From Bacteroidia bacterium (lineage in GTDB: Bacteria; Bacteroidota; Bacteroidia; Cytophagales; Cyclobacteriaceae), in the NCBI GenBank assembly GCA_030425425.1, contig JAUIAO010000003.1, positions 124,001-188,000 of the forward strand: DNA of 64,000 bases, given 5' to 3'. The notes under the pieces were generated by a model. It had not been told where the DNA came from. It made no database searches and saw nothing but the letters and a program-made list of their open reading frames with translations. Both the position numbers and the translations under genes were made by a program. Positions within the stretch are counted from its first letter, which is position 1, and each line of letters starts with the position of its first letter. Below, one piece after another: positions 54,359 to 62,908 of this stretch.

Positions 54359-54870
54359 TAGTATTTCAGGCTGTATACGTTTAGTTTCTGCTTTAATTCT
54401 TTCCTTGCAATGTGAATTCTGTTTTTCACAGTGCCTATCGGGATGCTGAGTTTTTCAGCGATTTCGTGGTACTTGAAACCTCTGAAATGCATCATGAATG
54501 GAACTTTATAGACATCCTGTAGTTTGTTGATCTCGCCATTGATATCATCCATTGCAAAATTTGTAGGAGCATCATTTTTGATGGTGCTGCTAGACGAGTT
54601 AATGTAATGCAGGTTTTGAGTGGTGTCTATAAACGTGTTTCTGCGAACCATTCTCTGGTAGTTGGTTATGAATGTATTTTTCATGATTGTATACATCCAT
54701 GCTTTGAGATTGGTGCCTTCAGCAAATTTGTCACGATTCGTGTAAGCTTTCAACATGGTCTCTTGAAGTAAATCCTTCGCATCGTCTCTGTCTTTGGTGA
54801 GTTTCAGCGCAAATGGCTGTAGAGAATCCGTTAGTTGATCTACTTTGTAGGAGAATTCTAGGGCTGTCAT
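54358..54870 (-). CDS. ECF-type RNA polymerase sigma factor
   Basis: 170 residues. Region 2 (DAKDLLQETMLKAYTNRDKF...LKAWMYTIMKNTFITNYQR) and region 4 (FRGFKYHEIAEKLSIPIGTVKNRIHIARKELKQKL). No anti-sigma gene is adjacent. It heads the crt operon and presumably directs its transcription, as in other Bacteroidota carotenoid clusters. Confidence 0.93.
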   Translation of the reverse strand: MTALEFSYKVDQLTDSLQPFALKLTKDRDDAKDLLQETMLKAYTNRDKFAEGTNLKAWMYTIMKNTFITNYQRMVRRNTFIDTTQNLHYINSSSSTIKNDAPTNFAMDDINGEINKLQDVYKVPFMMHFRGFKYHEIAEKLSIPIGTVKNRIHIARKELKQKLNVYSLKY

Positions 54871-54888
54871 AGTTTGCTGTTTTAATTT

Positions 54889-55091
54889 GTTTAATTCAAA
54901 GATACTAAAAGTTAAACAGAAATGTCGATTTTTGTTTAATTATTTCTTTGCTAAGTTAAACATATATACGTGTATAGACATGTATAAGTTTACAAAATCA
55001 TTAAAAAAGGGTATTAGTTTAATTAATACCCCGATAAGCCTTGATTATGTTTTTAGAATGATTGTTTAACTTTCTGTAAAAAAGTTAAACA
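54889..55091. promoter_or_regulatory. Repeated GTTAAACA motifs before the sigma/crt operon
   Basis: GTTAAACA occurs at 54911, 54955 and 55084, and as TGTTTAAC at 55063; near copies TGTTTAAT are at 54889 and 54933. The pair at 55063-55091 forms an 11-bp perfect inverted repeat. Multiple spaced copies upstream of the ECF gene suggest an operator for the MerR/B12 regulator encoded next door. Confidence 0.6.
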
Positions 55092-55993
55092 GATTTAGAT
55101 GCCGTGATAGGCTGGGACTCTTCTAGTTGACTAACTAACTGATCAATTCTGGAGATGATCTGTACATTATCTTGGCATTCGAGATCCTGGCCCACTACCT
55201 GCTGACCAGTTAAAATAATATTGGTGTCCGGGAAAGTCTCTGCAAGTCGATCGACGTAGTTTTGCACCTCGGACAGTCCGGGTTTAGAAGTCAAAACAGA
55301 AAAAATTGCATCTGGCTTGTAATATTGACAGATTTCGTCCAAGTCAACCAGAGGAAGTGATTGTCCCAGATATATCGTTTTATGTTTTCTGGATTTGATC
55401 AGATAATCCGCGAACAAGAGTGAAATTTCATGCAGTTCGCCTTCAGGAAGATATAGCACATATTTGTGAGCCTGTTCTGAAAACACATTGTATTGACCAT
55501 CTATCGCTACGATCAGTTTCTGTCTCACAAGGTTAGAGACGAAATGCTCTTGAGCTGGATTGATAGCTCCTGTTTGCCAAAGGATACCAATTTTAGAGAG
55601 AAACGGGAAGATTACATTGAGCATTGTTTTTTCAAAACCGAGTTTCAATATGCTGGTGGAAATGATCTTTTCAAATCGATCTTCATCCAAGTCAACCATA
55701 GAGATAGTGAGGGCATGAATCTGCTCTGGAAATTTCATGTTGCTTTCTGTCAGCTTGATGACTTCTCTTTGAATGTCTCCAGCAGACATATCAGCAATTT
55801 TCGAAATTTTATGTCCGTTTTCCTTTAGTAGAGCAACGTTGAGGATTAGTTTTAGATCCTCATCATCGTAGTAACGAATGTTCGTTTCTGTTCTCTTAGG
55901 TTTGATTAGCTCATATCTCTGCTCCCAAATGCGTAGCGTATGAGCCTTGATCCCTGATAAATGTTCTAAGTCTCTTATCGAAAAGGTGCTCAT
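55085..55993 (-). CDS. MerR-family, B12-binding regulator (CarH/LitR-like)
   Basis: 302 residues. MerR helix-turn-helix (about 1-70, FSIRDLEHLSGIKAHTLRIWEQRY), a helical cap with the Wx9EH cobalamin motif (WQTGAINPAQEH) and a Rossmann B12 domain with GELHEISLL (the lower-ligand His). In CarH, adenosylcobalamin senses light: dark tetramer represses crt genes, light releases it. The same role is expected here from the neighbouring carotenoid operon. Confidence 0.9.
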   Translation of the reverse strand: MSTFSIRDLEHLSGIKAHTLRIWEQRYELIKPKRTETNIRYYDDEDLKLILNVALLKENGHKISKIADMSAGDIQREVIKLTESNMKFPEQIHALTISMVDLDEDRFEKIISTSILKLGFEKTMLNVIFPFLSKIGILWQTGAINPAQEHFVSNLVRQKLIVAIDGQYNVFSEQAHKYVLYLPEGELHEISLLFADYLIKSRKHKTIYLGQSLPLVDLDEICQYYKPDAIFSVLTSKPGLSEVQNYVDRLAETFPDTNIILTGQQVVGQDLECQDNVQIISRIDQLVSQLEESQPITASKSV

Positions 55994-56050
55994 TGTTTCT
56001 AGATTATCCCGTCCCTGTTTCTTTCTAAACTGTAGTAATCCAATTTGTGT

Positions 56051-56681
56051 TTAAAATTCTGGAAAAAATAATAAACAAAAAAATACCACTTGTGTGATGA
56101 GTAGGGTTATTGCGACTTTGTTTTTCTCATTTTCAAGTTTATTTGTCAAGATTAATTGCATCAACATCGCAATAATGAACCATGCCAAATAATTAGAAAA
56201 AGGAACAGTATTGTCTGTCCAGGTCCAGTAATTCAGTTTAATGGCTATTGGCTCAATCAATACATCCATCAATGTCATCAATGCGGAAGCAAGAAAAATC
56301 TGAAATACTTTGTTGTTTATTTTTTGAGTAATAAAATAAATAGCTCAATAGAAACCAATTTACACCTATTACTACCGGAGTGTCCATAATCTGAAGGCCC
56401 ATTACTTTCCCGTAGACATATTCACCAAATGGGAAACCAGTCTGTACCCCAATAATTTCAACTATTAGGCCTATTAGGAAAATAGGTAGGAAGGCTTTTA
56501 CCAGTTGTTTTCTCGGTGTTTTACTTCCTGCTATTAGTAGCCCAAGTGAAAGAATGAGATGGATTGGAGTCAGTGATATGACAAGTTCGCGGGTTTGTGG
56601 AATAGAAATCCCGATCACTCCTATCAGATGCAAAAGGATGATTATAGAAGAAAGGTGTGTAGCAGTTATTCTGAATTGCAT
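56051..56681 (-). pseudogene. CruF/DUF422-like carotenoid biosynthesis protein, frameshifted
   Basis: Two overlapping frames, 56253-56681 and 56051-56281, together make one ~209-residue membrane protein. The first gives LVVE-type helices, VVIGVNWFLLSYLFYYS; the second continues MTLMDVLIEPIAIKLNYWTW...LAWFI, the typical CruF end. Removing one A from the A6 run at about 56320-56325 joins the frames. CruF-type enzymes hydrate carotenoid ends. Located just before the CarH-like gene on the same strand. Confidence 0.75.
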
Positions 56682-56728
56682 TTTTGCAAAACAAATTACC
56701 TTTGCGAAGGTTTGAAAAAATTTTGAAA

Positions 56729-57034
56729 ATGGTAGTTTATAATGTCACTGTCAATATCGAAGAGGATGTGGAAAAAGATTGGATCAACTGGATGAAAACG
56801 GTCCACATTCCTGAGGTGATGCAGACGGGATGTTTTAACGGGCATAAATTTTTACGTTTGCTCAATGAAAATCCAGAAGCAACAGGTGTGACTTATGCCA
56901 TTCAGTATTTTCTGGATTCAGTAGCAGAGTTAAATAATTACCTTGATAATTATGCTTCCGACTTACAGGCCAAAAGCCACGGCCGCTATCCGAATAAATT
57001 TGTAGCCTTCAGGACTTTTTTAGAGGAAGTTTAA
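56729..57034 (+). CDS. DUF4286 family protein
   Basis: 101 residues from ATG 56729 (MVVYNVTVNIEEDVEKDWINWM). Small ferredoxin-like fold protein with LDSVAELNNYLDNYASDL; ubiquitous in Bacteroidota without a function. Overlaps convergent GNAT gene by 4 bp. Confidence 0.88.
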   Translation: MVVYNVTVNIEEDVEKDWINWMKTVHIPEVMQTGCFNGHKFLRLLNENPEATGVTYAIQYFLDSVAELNNYLDNYASDLQAKSHGRYPNKFVAFRTFLEEV

Positions 57035-57474
57035 AAACTCAGGTGGCAGTTGAGCCAGCCGTCTTCTAACAGCGCACCATATTTTTTGTAGAAAGCAATG
57101 GCAGGTTCGTTCCAGTCTAACACCTGCCACATCATGCCTGTAGCGCCCTGCTCTTTGGCAATCTCTACAGTTCTGTCGAAGAGCATTTTTCCAGCACCAA
57201 TTCCTCGCTTGGATTCTGTAACAATCAGGTCCTCGAGATATAATCTTTTACCCTTCCAGGTACTGTATCTCCAGTAATAAATGGAAAGCCCAATGATTTC
57301 CTGATCTTGTTCTGCGACTATAAATTCAAAAACAGGATTTGGGCCAAAACCATCTACTTTCATCATTTCGATAGTGTTGGTGACCTCTTCTGGTGCTTTC
57401 TCATAGAGTGCCAATTCTTCAACTAGCTCAAAAGCCCTGGGGATATCTTCAATAGTTCCTTTTCTTACGATCAT
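57031..57474 (-). CDS. GNAT-family N-acetyltransferase
   Basis: 147 residues. Acetyl-CoA motif A, LIVTESKRGIGAGKMLFDRTVEIA, and motif B, MMWQVLDWNEPAIAFYKKYGA. Closest in style to diamine/thialysine acetyltransferases (YYWRYSTWKGKRLYLEDL). Two bases after serS on the same strand. Confidence 0.9.
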   Translation of the reverse strand: MIVRKGTIEDIPRAFELVEELALYEKAPEEVTNTIEMMKVDGFGPNPVFEFIVAEQDQEIIGLSIYYWRYSTWKGKRLYLEDLIVTESKRGIGAGKMLFDRTVEIAKEQGATGMMWQVLDWNEPAIAFYKKYGALLEDGWLNCHLSF

Positions 57475-57476
57475 TC

Positions 57477-58766
57477 TTATGAGTTTGGCACTTTTATAAA
57501 GTCAAATCCGGTATAAGGCTGCAGAGCTGTTGGGATTTTGATCCCTTCTGCCGTTTGGTTGTTTTCCAAAATCGCAGCAAGTATTCTCGGCACAGCCAGC
57601 CCTGATCCGTTCAACGTATGAGTTAAGGTCTTTTTGCCGTCTTTGTCTTTGAATCTTAGCTTCAGTCTGTTAGCCTGATATGTTTCAAAATTGGATACAG
57701 AACTTACTTCGAGCCATTTTTCTTGTGCGGCGGAATAAACTTCAAAATCGTAAGTGATAGCAGAAGTGAATCCCAAATCTCCACCACATAATCTGAGTAT
57801 TCTATAAGGGAGTTCAAGACTTTTTACCAAGTTCTCCACATGTGCGATCATTTCATCCAGAATCTGATAAGAGTTTTCAGGATTGGCGATTTGCACAATC
57901 TCTACTTTGTCAAACTGATGTAATCTATTCAATCCACGGACGTGAGATCCCCAGCTTCCAGCTTCTCGTCTAAAACACGGCGTGTACCCAACGTTTTTGA
58001 TTGGTAATTCCTTTTCATCTACGATAACATCTCTGTACATATTAGTAATAGGGACTTCTGCGGTTGGGATCAGATACAAGTTGGAATCTGTGATGCCATA
58101 CATCTGTCCTTCTTTATCTGGTAATTGTCCGGTTCCCAAGCCAGAGTCTTCATTGATCACAATAGGAGGTTGTACTTCCATATAGCCTGCTTTTTGAGCC
58201 TCATCCAGAAAGAAATTCACCAAAGCTCTTACCAGACGGGCACCTTCTCTTTTATAAAATGGAAATCCAGCACCGGAAACCTTGTTGCCCAATTCAAAAT
58301 CTACAATGTCATACTCTGCAATCAAATCCCAGTGCGGCTTAGCGCCCTCATATAGGTTAGGTATGTTTGTGTCTTCTAGCTTCACCGTCACATTGTCATC
58401 TTCAGATTTACCACTTGGAACCAGTAAATTTGGAATGTTCGGGATGTTATAAAGTTTTGACTGTAATGCGGCTTCTGTCTCACTAAGCTGTTCTCCCAGA
58501 GCTTTTGATTGTTCTTTCAACTGTGCAGACTCTGCTTTAGCAGCATTGGCCTCCTCTTGTTTTCCTTGTTTGAACAACTGTCCGATATTCTTAGCGATCT
58601 GATTGGCTTTGGATTTGATCTCGTCCAATTGCTGTTGGGTTTTCTTTCTTTGATCATCCAACTCAATCAATTCTTTTAGCAACTCATCAGCGTTGTGAAT
58701 ACTTCTTTTGCCTAGACCTTTTACGTAATCCTCAAAATTTGCTCGTACAGCAGCTACTTGTAACAT
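57477..58766 (-). CDS. serS: Seryl-tRNA synthetase
   Basis: 429 residues. N-terminal tRNA-binding coiled coil (about 25-105), then the class II core: TGQLPDKEGQMYGI, motif 2 CFRREAGSWGSHVRGLNRLHQFDKVE and motif 3 TLNGSGLAVPRILAAILEN. Charges tRNA-Ser. Upstream of GNAT. Confidence 0.97.
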   Translation of the reverse strand: MLQVAAVRANFEDYVKGLGKRSIHNADELLKELIELDDQRKKTQQQLDEIKSKANQIAKNIGQLFKQGKQEEANAAKAESAQLKEQSKALGEQLSETEAALQSKLYNIPNIPNLLVPSGKSEDDNVTVKLEDTNIPNLYEGAKPHWDLIAEYDIVDFELGNKVSGAGFPFYKREGARLVRALVNFFLDEAQKAGYMEVQPPIVINEDSGLGTGQLPDKEGQMYGITDSNLYLIPTAEVPITNMYRDVIVDEKELPIKNVGYTPCFRREAGSWGSHVRGLNRLHQFDKVEIVQIANPENSYQILDEMIAHVENLVKSLELPYRILRLCGGDLGFTSAITYDFEVYSAAQEKWLEVSSVSNFETYQANRLKLRFKDKDGKKTLTHTLNGSGLAVPRILAAILENNQTAEGIKIPTALQPYTGFDFIKVPNS

Positions 58767-59014
58767 CAGTTTGTTCGTTTATGAAGTGTGCAAATTAACT
58801 AGCTTCATTTCAATTATTGAAGTTTAAAGCTCATTAATGACGATTTTGAAGAATTAACAATTTCTTCCTATAATTTGGGAAATTATCCCACATGTCATAT
58901 ACTTGTGCAGCAATTCAAGTGATCATCACTTAAATTTTTATCCATTTCATTTATTTATTACCACATCCGCAAGTTATCTGACCAGCGGAACCAGATTAAA
59001 CCCACTTATTGTAT

Positions 59015-60655
59015 ATGTACACTTTAGATGATTTGAGTGTAAAGCTGCTTTCAGAACTTAGAGAGTTAGCGGAAGAAATGGGCATTAAAAATGCCAAAAA
59101 GACACCCAAGAAGGATTTGATTTATGAAATCCTGGACAAGCAGGCCACTCTTCCTGATAGCGAATTGAAAAATTTGAAAAAAGAGGACAAGGCAGAAGCC
59201 AAAAAAGAAGCTCCTAAAGAGAAAAAACCTGCGAGAAAAAGACGCGAGAACGTGAAGCAGGCGGACAAGCCAAAAGAAAAAAGCAAGGACGAACCGAAAG
59301 AGGAGAAGGGACAATCTGCAGATGATTTGTTGAAATCATTAGATATAGAGATAGAGAAGACTGCTGATGAAGCTTCTTCTGTTGAAAAGCCTGCAGCTGA
59401 TGCTGGTGATCAGAAGGAGAAAAAACCTCAGCCGAAGCGTCGTGAAAACGAAAATGATAACTCAGGTTCTAACGATAGGAAAGAACACAGAAATGATCAT
59501 CGTGCCAAAAAGGCACAGTTCAATGAGGACATCAAGGATTTTGATGGCGTAATTGAAAACGAAGGAGTTCTCGAAATCATGCAAGATGGCTATGGTTTCC
59601 TTCGTTCAAGTGACTATCACTATTTGGCGAGTCCAGATGATATTTATGTGTCTCCATCACAGATTAAGCTTTTTGGTCTGAAGACAGGGGATACGGTAAA
59701 AGGTCAGATCAGACCTCCGAAAGATGGAGAGAAATACTTTGCGCTTTTAAGAGTGTCTAGTGTCAATGGTAAGACTACTGAAGAAATCAGAGACCGGGTA
59801 GCGTTTGAATACCTTACTCCACTCTTCCCAGAGCAGAAGTTAAATCTGAGTACTAAGCCAGATAACTATTCTACCAGGATTCTTGATTTGTTTGCACCTA
59901 TAGGTAAAGGGCAAAGAGGAATGATCGTAGCACAGCCAAAAACTGGTAAGACAGTATTGTTGAAAAATGTAGCGAATGCGATTGCCGAAAACCATCCGGA
60001 AGTCTATCTGATGATCTTGCTGATCGATGAAAGACCCGAAGAAGTTACAGATATGGCGCGTTCTGTAAAGGCTGAAGTAATTGCTTCTACTTTTGATGAG
60101 CAGGCCGAAAAACATGTGAAGGTGTCTAGCATTGTGTTGGAAAAAGCCAAAAGAATGGTGGAATGCGGACATGATGTAGTGATCCTGTTGGATTCCATTA
60201 CGAGATTGGCAAGAGCCTACAACACGGTAGTTCCTTCATCGGGTAAGATTTTGTCTGGTGGTGTGGATGCTAATGCGCTTCACAAACCAAAGAGATTCTT
60301 TGGAGCAGCAAGAAATGTAGAGAATGGAGGATCATTGACCATTATTGCTACAGCCTTGATCGAAACAGGTTCTAAGATGGATGAAGTGATCTTCGAAGAA
60401 TTCAAAGGAACAGGTAATATGGAACTCCAGCTGGATAGAAAACTTTCTAACAAGCGTGTTTATCCTGCGATTGACGTGCCGGCTTCCGGTACGCGTCGGG
60501 AAGACTTGCTGATGGATAAGGAAGAGCTGAGCCGTGTTTGGATCCTTCGTAAGTTCATGTCTGATATGAATAGCGCTGAGGCTATGGAATTCTTACTGAG
60601 TAAAATGAAGGGAACCAGAAATAATGATGAATTTCTTATTTCAATGAATGGTTAA
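59015..60655 (+). CDS. rho: Transcription termination factor Rho
   Basis: 546 residues from ATG 59015; a TTG two codons earlier is less likely. N-terminal Rho_N helices (about 1-50), then a low-complexity Lys/Glu-rich insert (about 50-175) usual in Bacteroidota, the cold-shock RNA-binding domain ([30 protein letters not shown]) and the ATPase core with Walker [13 protein letters not shown] and [13 protein letters not shown]. Followed by a terminator hairpin. Confidence 0.97.
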   Translation: MYTLDDLSVKLLSELRELAEEMGIKNAKKTPKKDLIYEILDKQATLPDSELKNLKKEDKAEAKKEAPKEKKPARKRRENVKQADKPKEKSKDEPKEEKGQSADDLLKSLDIEIEKTADEASSVEKPAADAGDQKEKKPQPKRRENENDNSGSNDRKEHRNDHRAKKAQFNEDIKDFDGVIENEGVLEIMQDGYGFLRSSDYHYLASPDDIYVSPSQIKLFGLKTGDTVKGQIRPPKDGEKYFALLRVSSVNGKTTEEIRDRVAFEYLTPLFPEQKLNLSTKPDNYSTRILDLFAPIGKGQRGMIVAQPKTGKTVLLKNVANAIAENHPEVYLMILLIDERPEEVTDMARSVKAEVIASTFDEQAEKHVKVSSIVLEKAKRMVECGHDVVILLDSITRLARAYNTVVPSSGKILSGGVDANALHKPKRFFGAARNVENGGSLTIIATALIETGSKMDEVIFEEFKGTGNMELQLDRKLSNKRVYPAIDVPASGTRREDLLMDKEELSRVWILRKFMSDMNSAEAMEFLLSKMKGTRNNDEFLISMNG

Positions 60656-60678
60656 TTCCTTATTTTGATAAAATTGTA

Positions 60679-60708
60679 AAAAACCGAGGTGAAAGCTTCG
60701 GTTTTTTT
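60679..60708 (+). terminator. Terminator after rho
   Basis: AAACCGA and TCGGTTT stem around a ten-base loop, followed by T7. Confidence 0.85.
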
Positions 60709-60887
60709 ATTTTCTATCCTTTTATTTTATCCGCTATTTATTTCTTATCGAAAAGATTGTTCAGTTGATCGAATGCTCAGAGTCATTTGTAGATTCAATT
60801 ATTAATACATATTCATATGTTCTAATATTGTATCAATCTATCAATTGATAGTTCTCCCACCCAGCAGCAGAATATTAACTAGAACTT

Positions 60888-61244
60888 ATGAAATTATTTT
60901 TTTGGAGGAAATCCTCGAAAGCATCAGAGTCTTCGGGAGCTTCCTCAAAACAGAAAGCTGGGATACAATCAGAACCCACAGCGGCAAAGGAAGTAACCAA
61001 GTATTATCGAATTCAGCCCCTCAAGCGGTGGGCTGAGGCAGAACTAACACCTTTGGCATGGTCTCGTGTAGTCATCCGATTGTTACCTGTGTTGAGAGAC
61101 TTTGGTTGTGACTTTAGTGAAATTCAGAAACCTACCCTCGATACCAGGGTAGAAAAGGATGTTTTTTTCCTGTTGATTGCCACCATAGAAGAAATCTATG
61201 GCCGCACATACAAACCTCAAACTAAACCGGTAGCAGTAGCATAA
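60888..61244 (+). CDS. Hypothetical protein, first gene of the V4R operon
   Basis: 118 residues: a Ser-rich start (FFWRKSSKASESSGASSKQ), then a compact part YRIQPLKRWAEAELTPLAWSRVVIRLLPVLRDFG. No family recognised. The stop overlaps the next ATG (TAATG), so it is translationally coupled to the V4R protein. Confidence 0.72.
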   Translation: MKLFFWRKSSKASESSGASSKQKAGIQSEPTAAKEVTKYYRIQPLKRWAEAELTPLAWSRVVIRLLPVLRDFGCDFSEIQKPTLDTRVEKDVFFLLIATIEEIYGRTYKPQTKPVAVA

Positions 61245-62515
61245 TGGAAGATGTAATGGTAAAACAAGGGGAGTATTTACTGGATAGGAATGCTTTCATA
61301 AAAGGCGGAGAACCGATGATATTTCATTGCCATCATTACAACGTCTTTCTTCAAATGTCTATTGAAGAAACCAAGGAATACATAGATGCCGTGACAATAC
61401 TCAAAGACTCTGGTCAGGAAGTGGTATATGCGCAGATGAAGAACCTTTTGGCAGATATTTCAGATATTCATGATCGAAAAAGAGCAGTACAAGACCACTA
61501 TAGGTGGGCTGGTTTCGGTTTGATTGATCTGAATGGAATAGAAGCCGAAGGTGGCACTACTCAGACAAACTCAGAGCACTATGCCAGCAGTTGGAAGATG
61601 AAATTCGGTCTTCGGAAAGAAGATGAAAACGGTGTATCGTATTTCACATGTGGATTCCTTGCAGGAGCGACAGAGGCTATTTATAATTTGCCATTGGGAA
61701 CTTTGGAGACAGAGCAGACCAAATGTCTTTCTAAAGGTCATGATGTTTGTGAGTTTGTGGTGAAACAAAGAGCCACACCTGCTGATTTGGATGAATCACC
61801 CGGAGAAGGTGAGTATCAGACCATCTCCAAATATCCCCAGCCGAAAGGAACTGATGTGAACTATGCGGGAATCAGGGAGGCATTGATCAATATGCCAATA
61901 GAAGGAAGCGAAGATGATGGTTTGATCAATGCATTTGGAGTTGTGCTCACCCGGCATTATGCAAACTATTATGCGCTTATCTCTTTGAGAACAATGCTTT
62001 CTATGGAAGCTGTTTTTCAGGAAGCTGGGGTGTCTATTGTGCGGGATTTACTCAGGGAAGCAGGGCATGTATGTGCCTTCAATACCTTGGGAGGAATCAT
62101 GGAATCCAATGAATGGGAAGCGATGATCCAGCCAATGATTAAAACAAAAGACGACTGGACTCATGGCATCATTGCAGTATGCAATGCTATGGGCTGGGGA
62201 GTGTTTGAGATCGGTACGATCAGACCAGAAGAGCAGACACTTTTCAGGGTGACGAGTGGATATGAATCGAACGCATACAAAAAACTATACATTGAAAACA
62301 CTCATTACACTACAGCGTGTTTTGCGGCAGGGGCTTTTGCAGGCATCATGAATCTCATCTATCACGGAGATATCAGTACCAAGCCAGAGCTCAATGAATC
62401 ATATTACAATCAAACATTCAAAACCCGAGGGAGATTTGATGGTGGTCAGGTGAAAGCCAGGACGATGGGCGATGAATTTGATAATTTCCGAGTAGTTCGA
62501 GCTAAGGAAATGTGA
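61244..62515 (+). CDS. V4R-domain protein
   Basis: 423 residues. A first V4R (4-vinyl reductase) domain ends near residue 175: FTCGFLAGATEAIYNLPLGTLETEQTKCLSKGHDVCEFVV, with the Cys spacing CxGxxxG...ETxC...C. A second, Cys-poor copy spans about 300-400 (VFEIGTIRPEEQTLFRV...TACFAAGAFAGIMNL). V4R domains bind small molecules or metals in regulators and chlorophyll enzymes. Middle gene of a three-gene overlapping operon. Confidence 0.78.
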   Translation: MEDVMVKQGEYLLDRNAFIKGGEPMIFHCHHYNVFLQMSIEETKEYIDAVTILKDSGQEVVYAQMKNLLADISDIHDRKRAVQDHYRWAGFGLIDLNGIEAEGGTTQTNSEHYASSWKMKFGLRKEDENGVSYFTCGFLAGATEAIYNLPLGTLETEQTKCLSKGHDVCEFVVKQRATPADLDESPGEGEYQTISKYPQPKGTDVNYAGIREALINMPIEGSEDDGLINAFGVVLTRHYANYYALISLRTMLSMEAVFQEAGVSIVRDLLREAGHVCAFNTLGGIMESNEWEAMIQPMIKTKDDWTHGIIAVCNAMGWGVFEIGTIRPEEQTLFRVTSGYESNAYKKLYIENTHYTTACFAAGAFAGIMNLIYHGDISTKPELNESYYNQTFKTRGRFDGGQVKARTMGDEFDNFRVVRAKEM

Positions 62516-62814
62516 TGCTGGAGATTAAAAGTTCTAAGAATTGTGTGAAATACACTAAGAAGACCTATGCTTTTTCGAAAGAGATAGATCATACGTTCGT
62601 GGAGCATTTTCATATATTCGGAACACCAGAGTTGATTGAGGTAAAGAAGTTTTTACCTCAATCAAACGATTTGGTAAAAATCCGCAATTACGACTATTCA
62701 TTTGAGATTACTGCTGGCATGACCAGCACCAACCTTACTGCGATCTACAAGCTCAAAGATGAAGCTGCCATTGAGCTGGTGGAGGGAGAGCTCATCTCCT
62801 GGATCGAATCCTAG
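62515..62814 (+). CDS. Hypothetical protein, third gene of the V4R operon
   Basis: 99 residues from ATG 62515, whose first base overlaps the V4R stop (TGATG). Alpha/beta pattern with HFHIFGTPELIEVKKFLPQ. No family recognised. Tight coupling suggests a complex with the V4R protein. Confidence 0.7.
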   Translation: MLEIKSSKNCVKYTKKTYAFSKEIDHTFVEHFHIFGTPELIEVKKFLPQSNDLVKIRNYDYSFEITAGMTSTNLTAIYKLKDEAAIELVEGELISWIES

Positions 62815-62908
62815 TTTTGCCTTTCAAATTCAAAATCTACCGATGACAGAAATATATTGAGGTAGGGTATATGATGAATGTTTTAGGATAAACTAAATAT
62901 TCTTAAAC

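Noticed and set aside
54887-55069. 60-codon plus-strand ORF upstream of the sigma-factor gene
   Set aside because: Falls in the AT-rich regulatory region with repeated GTTAAACA motifs; low-complexity translation.
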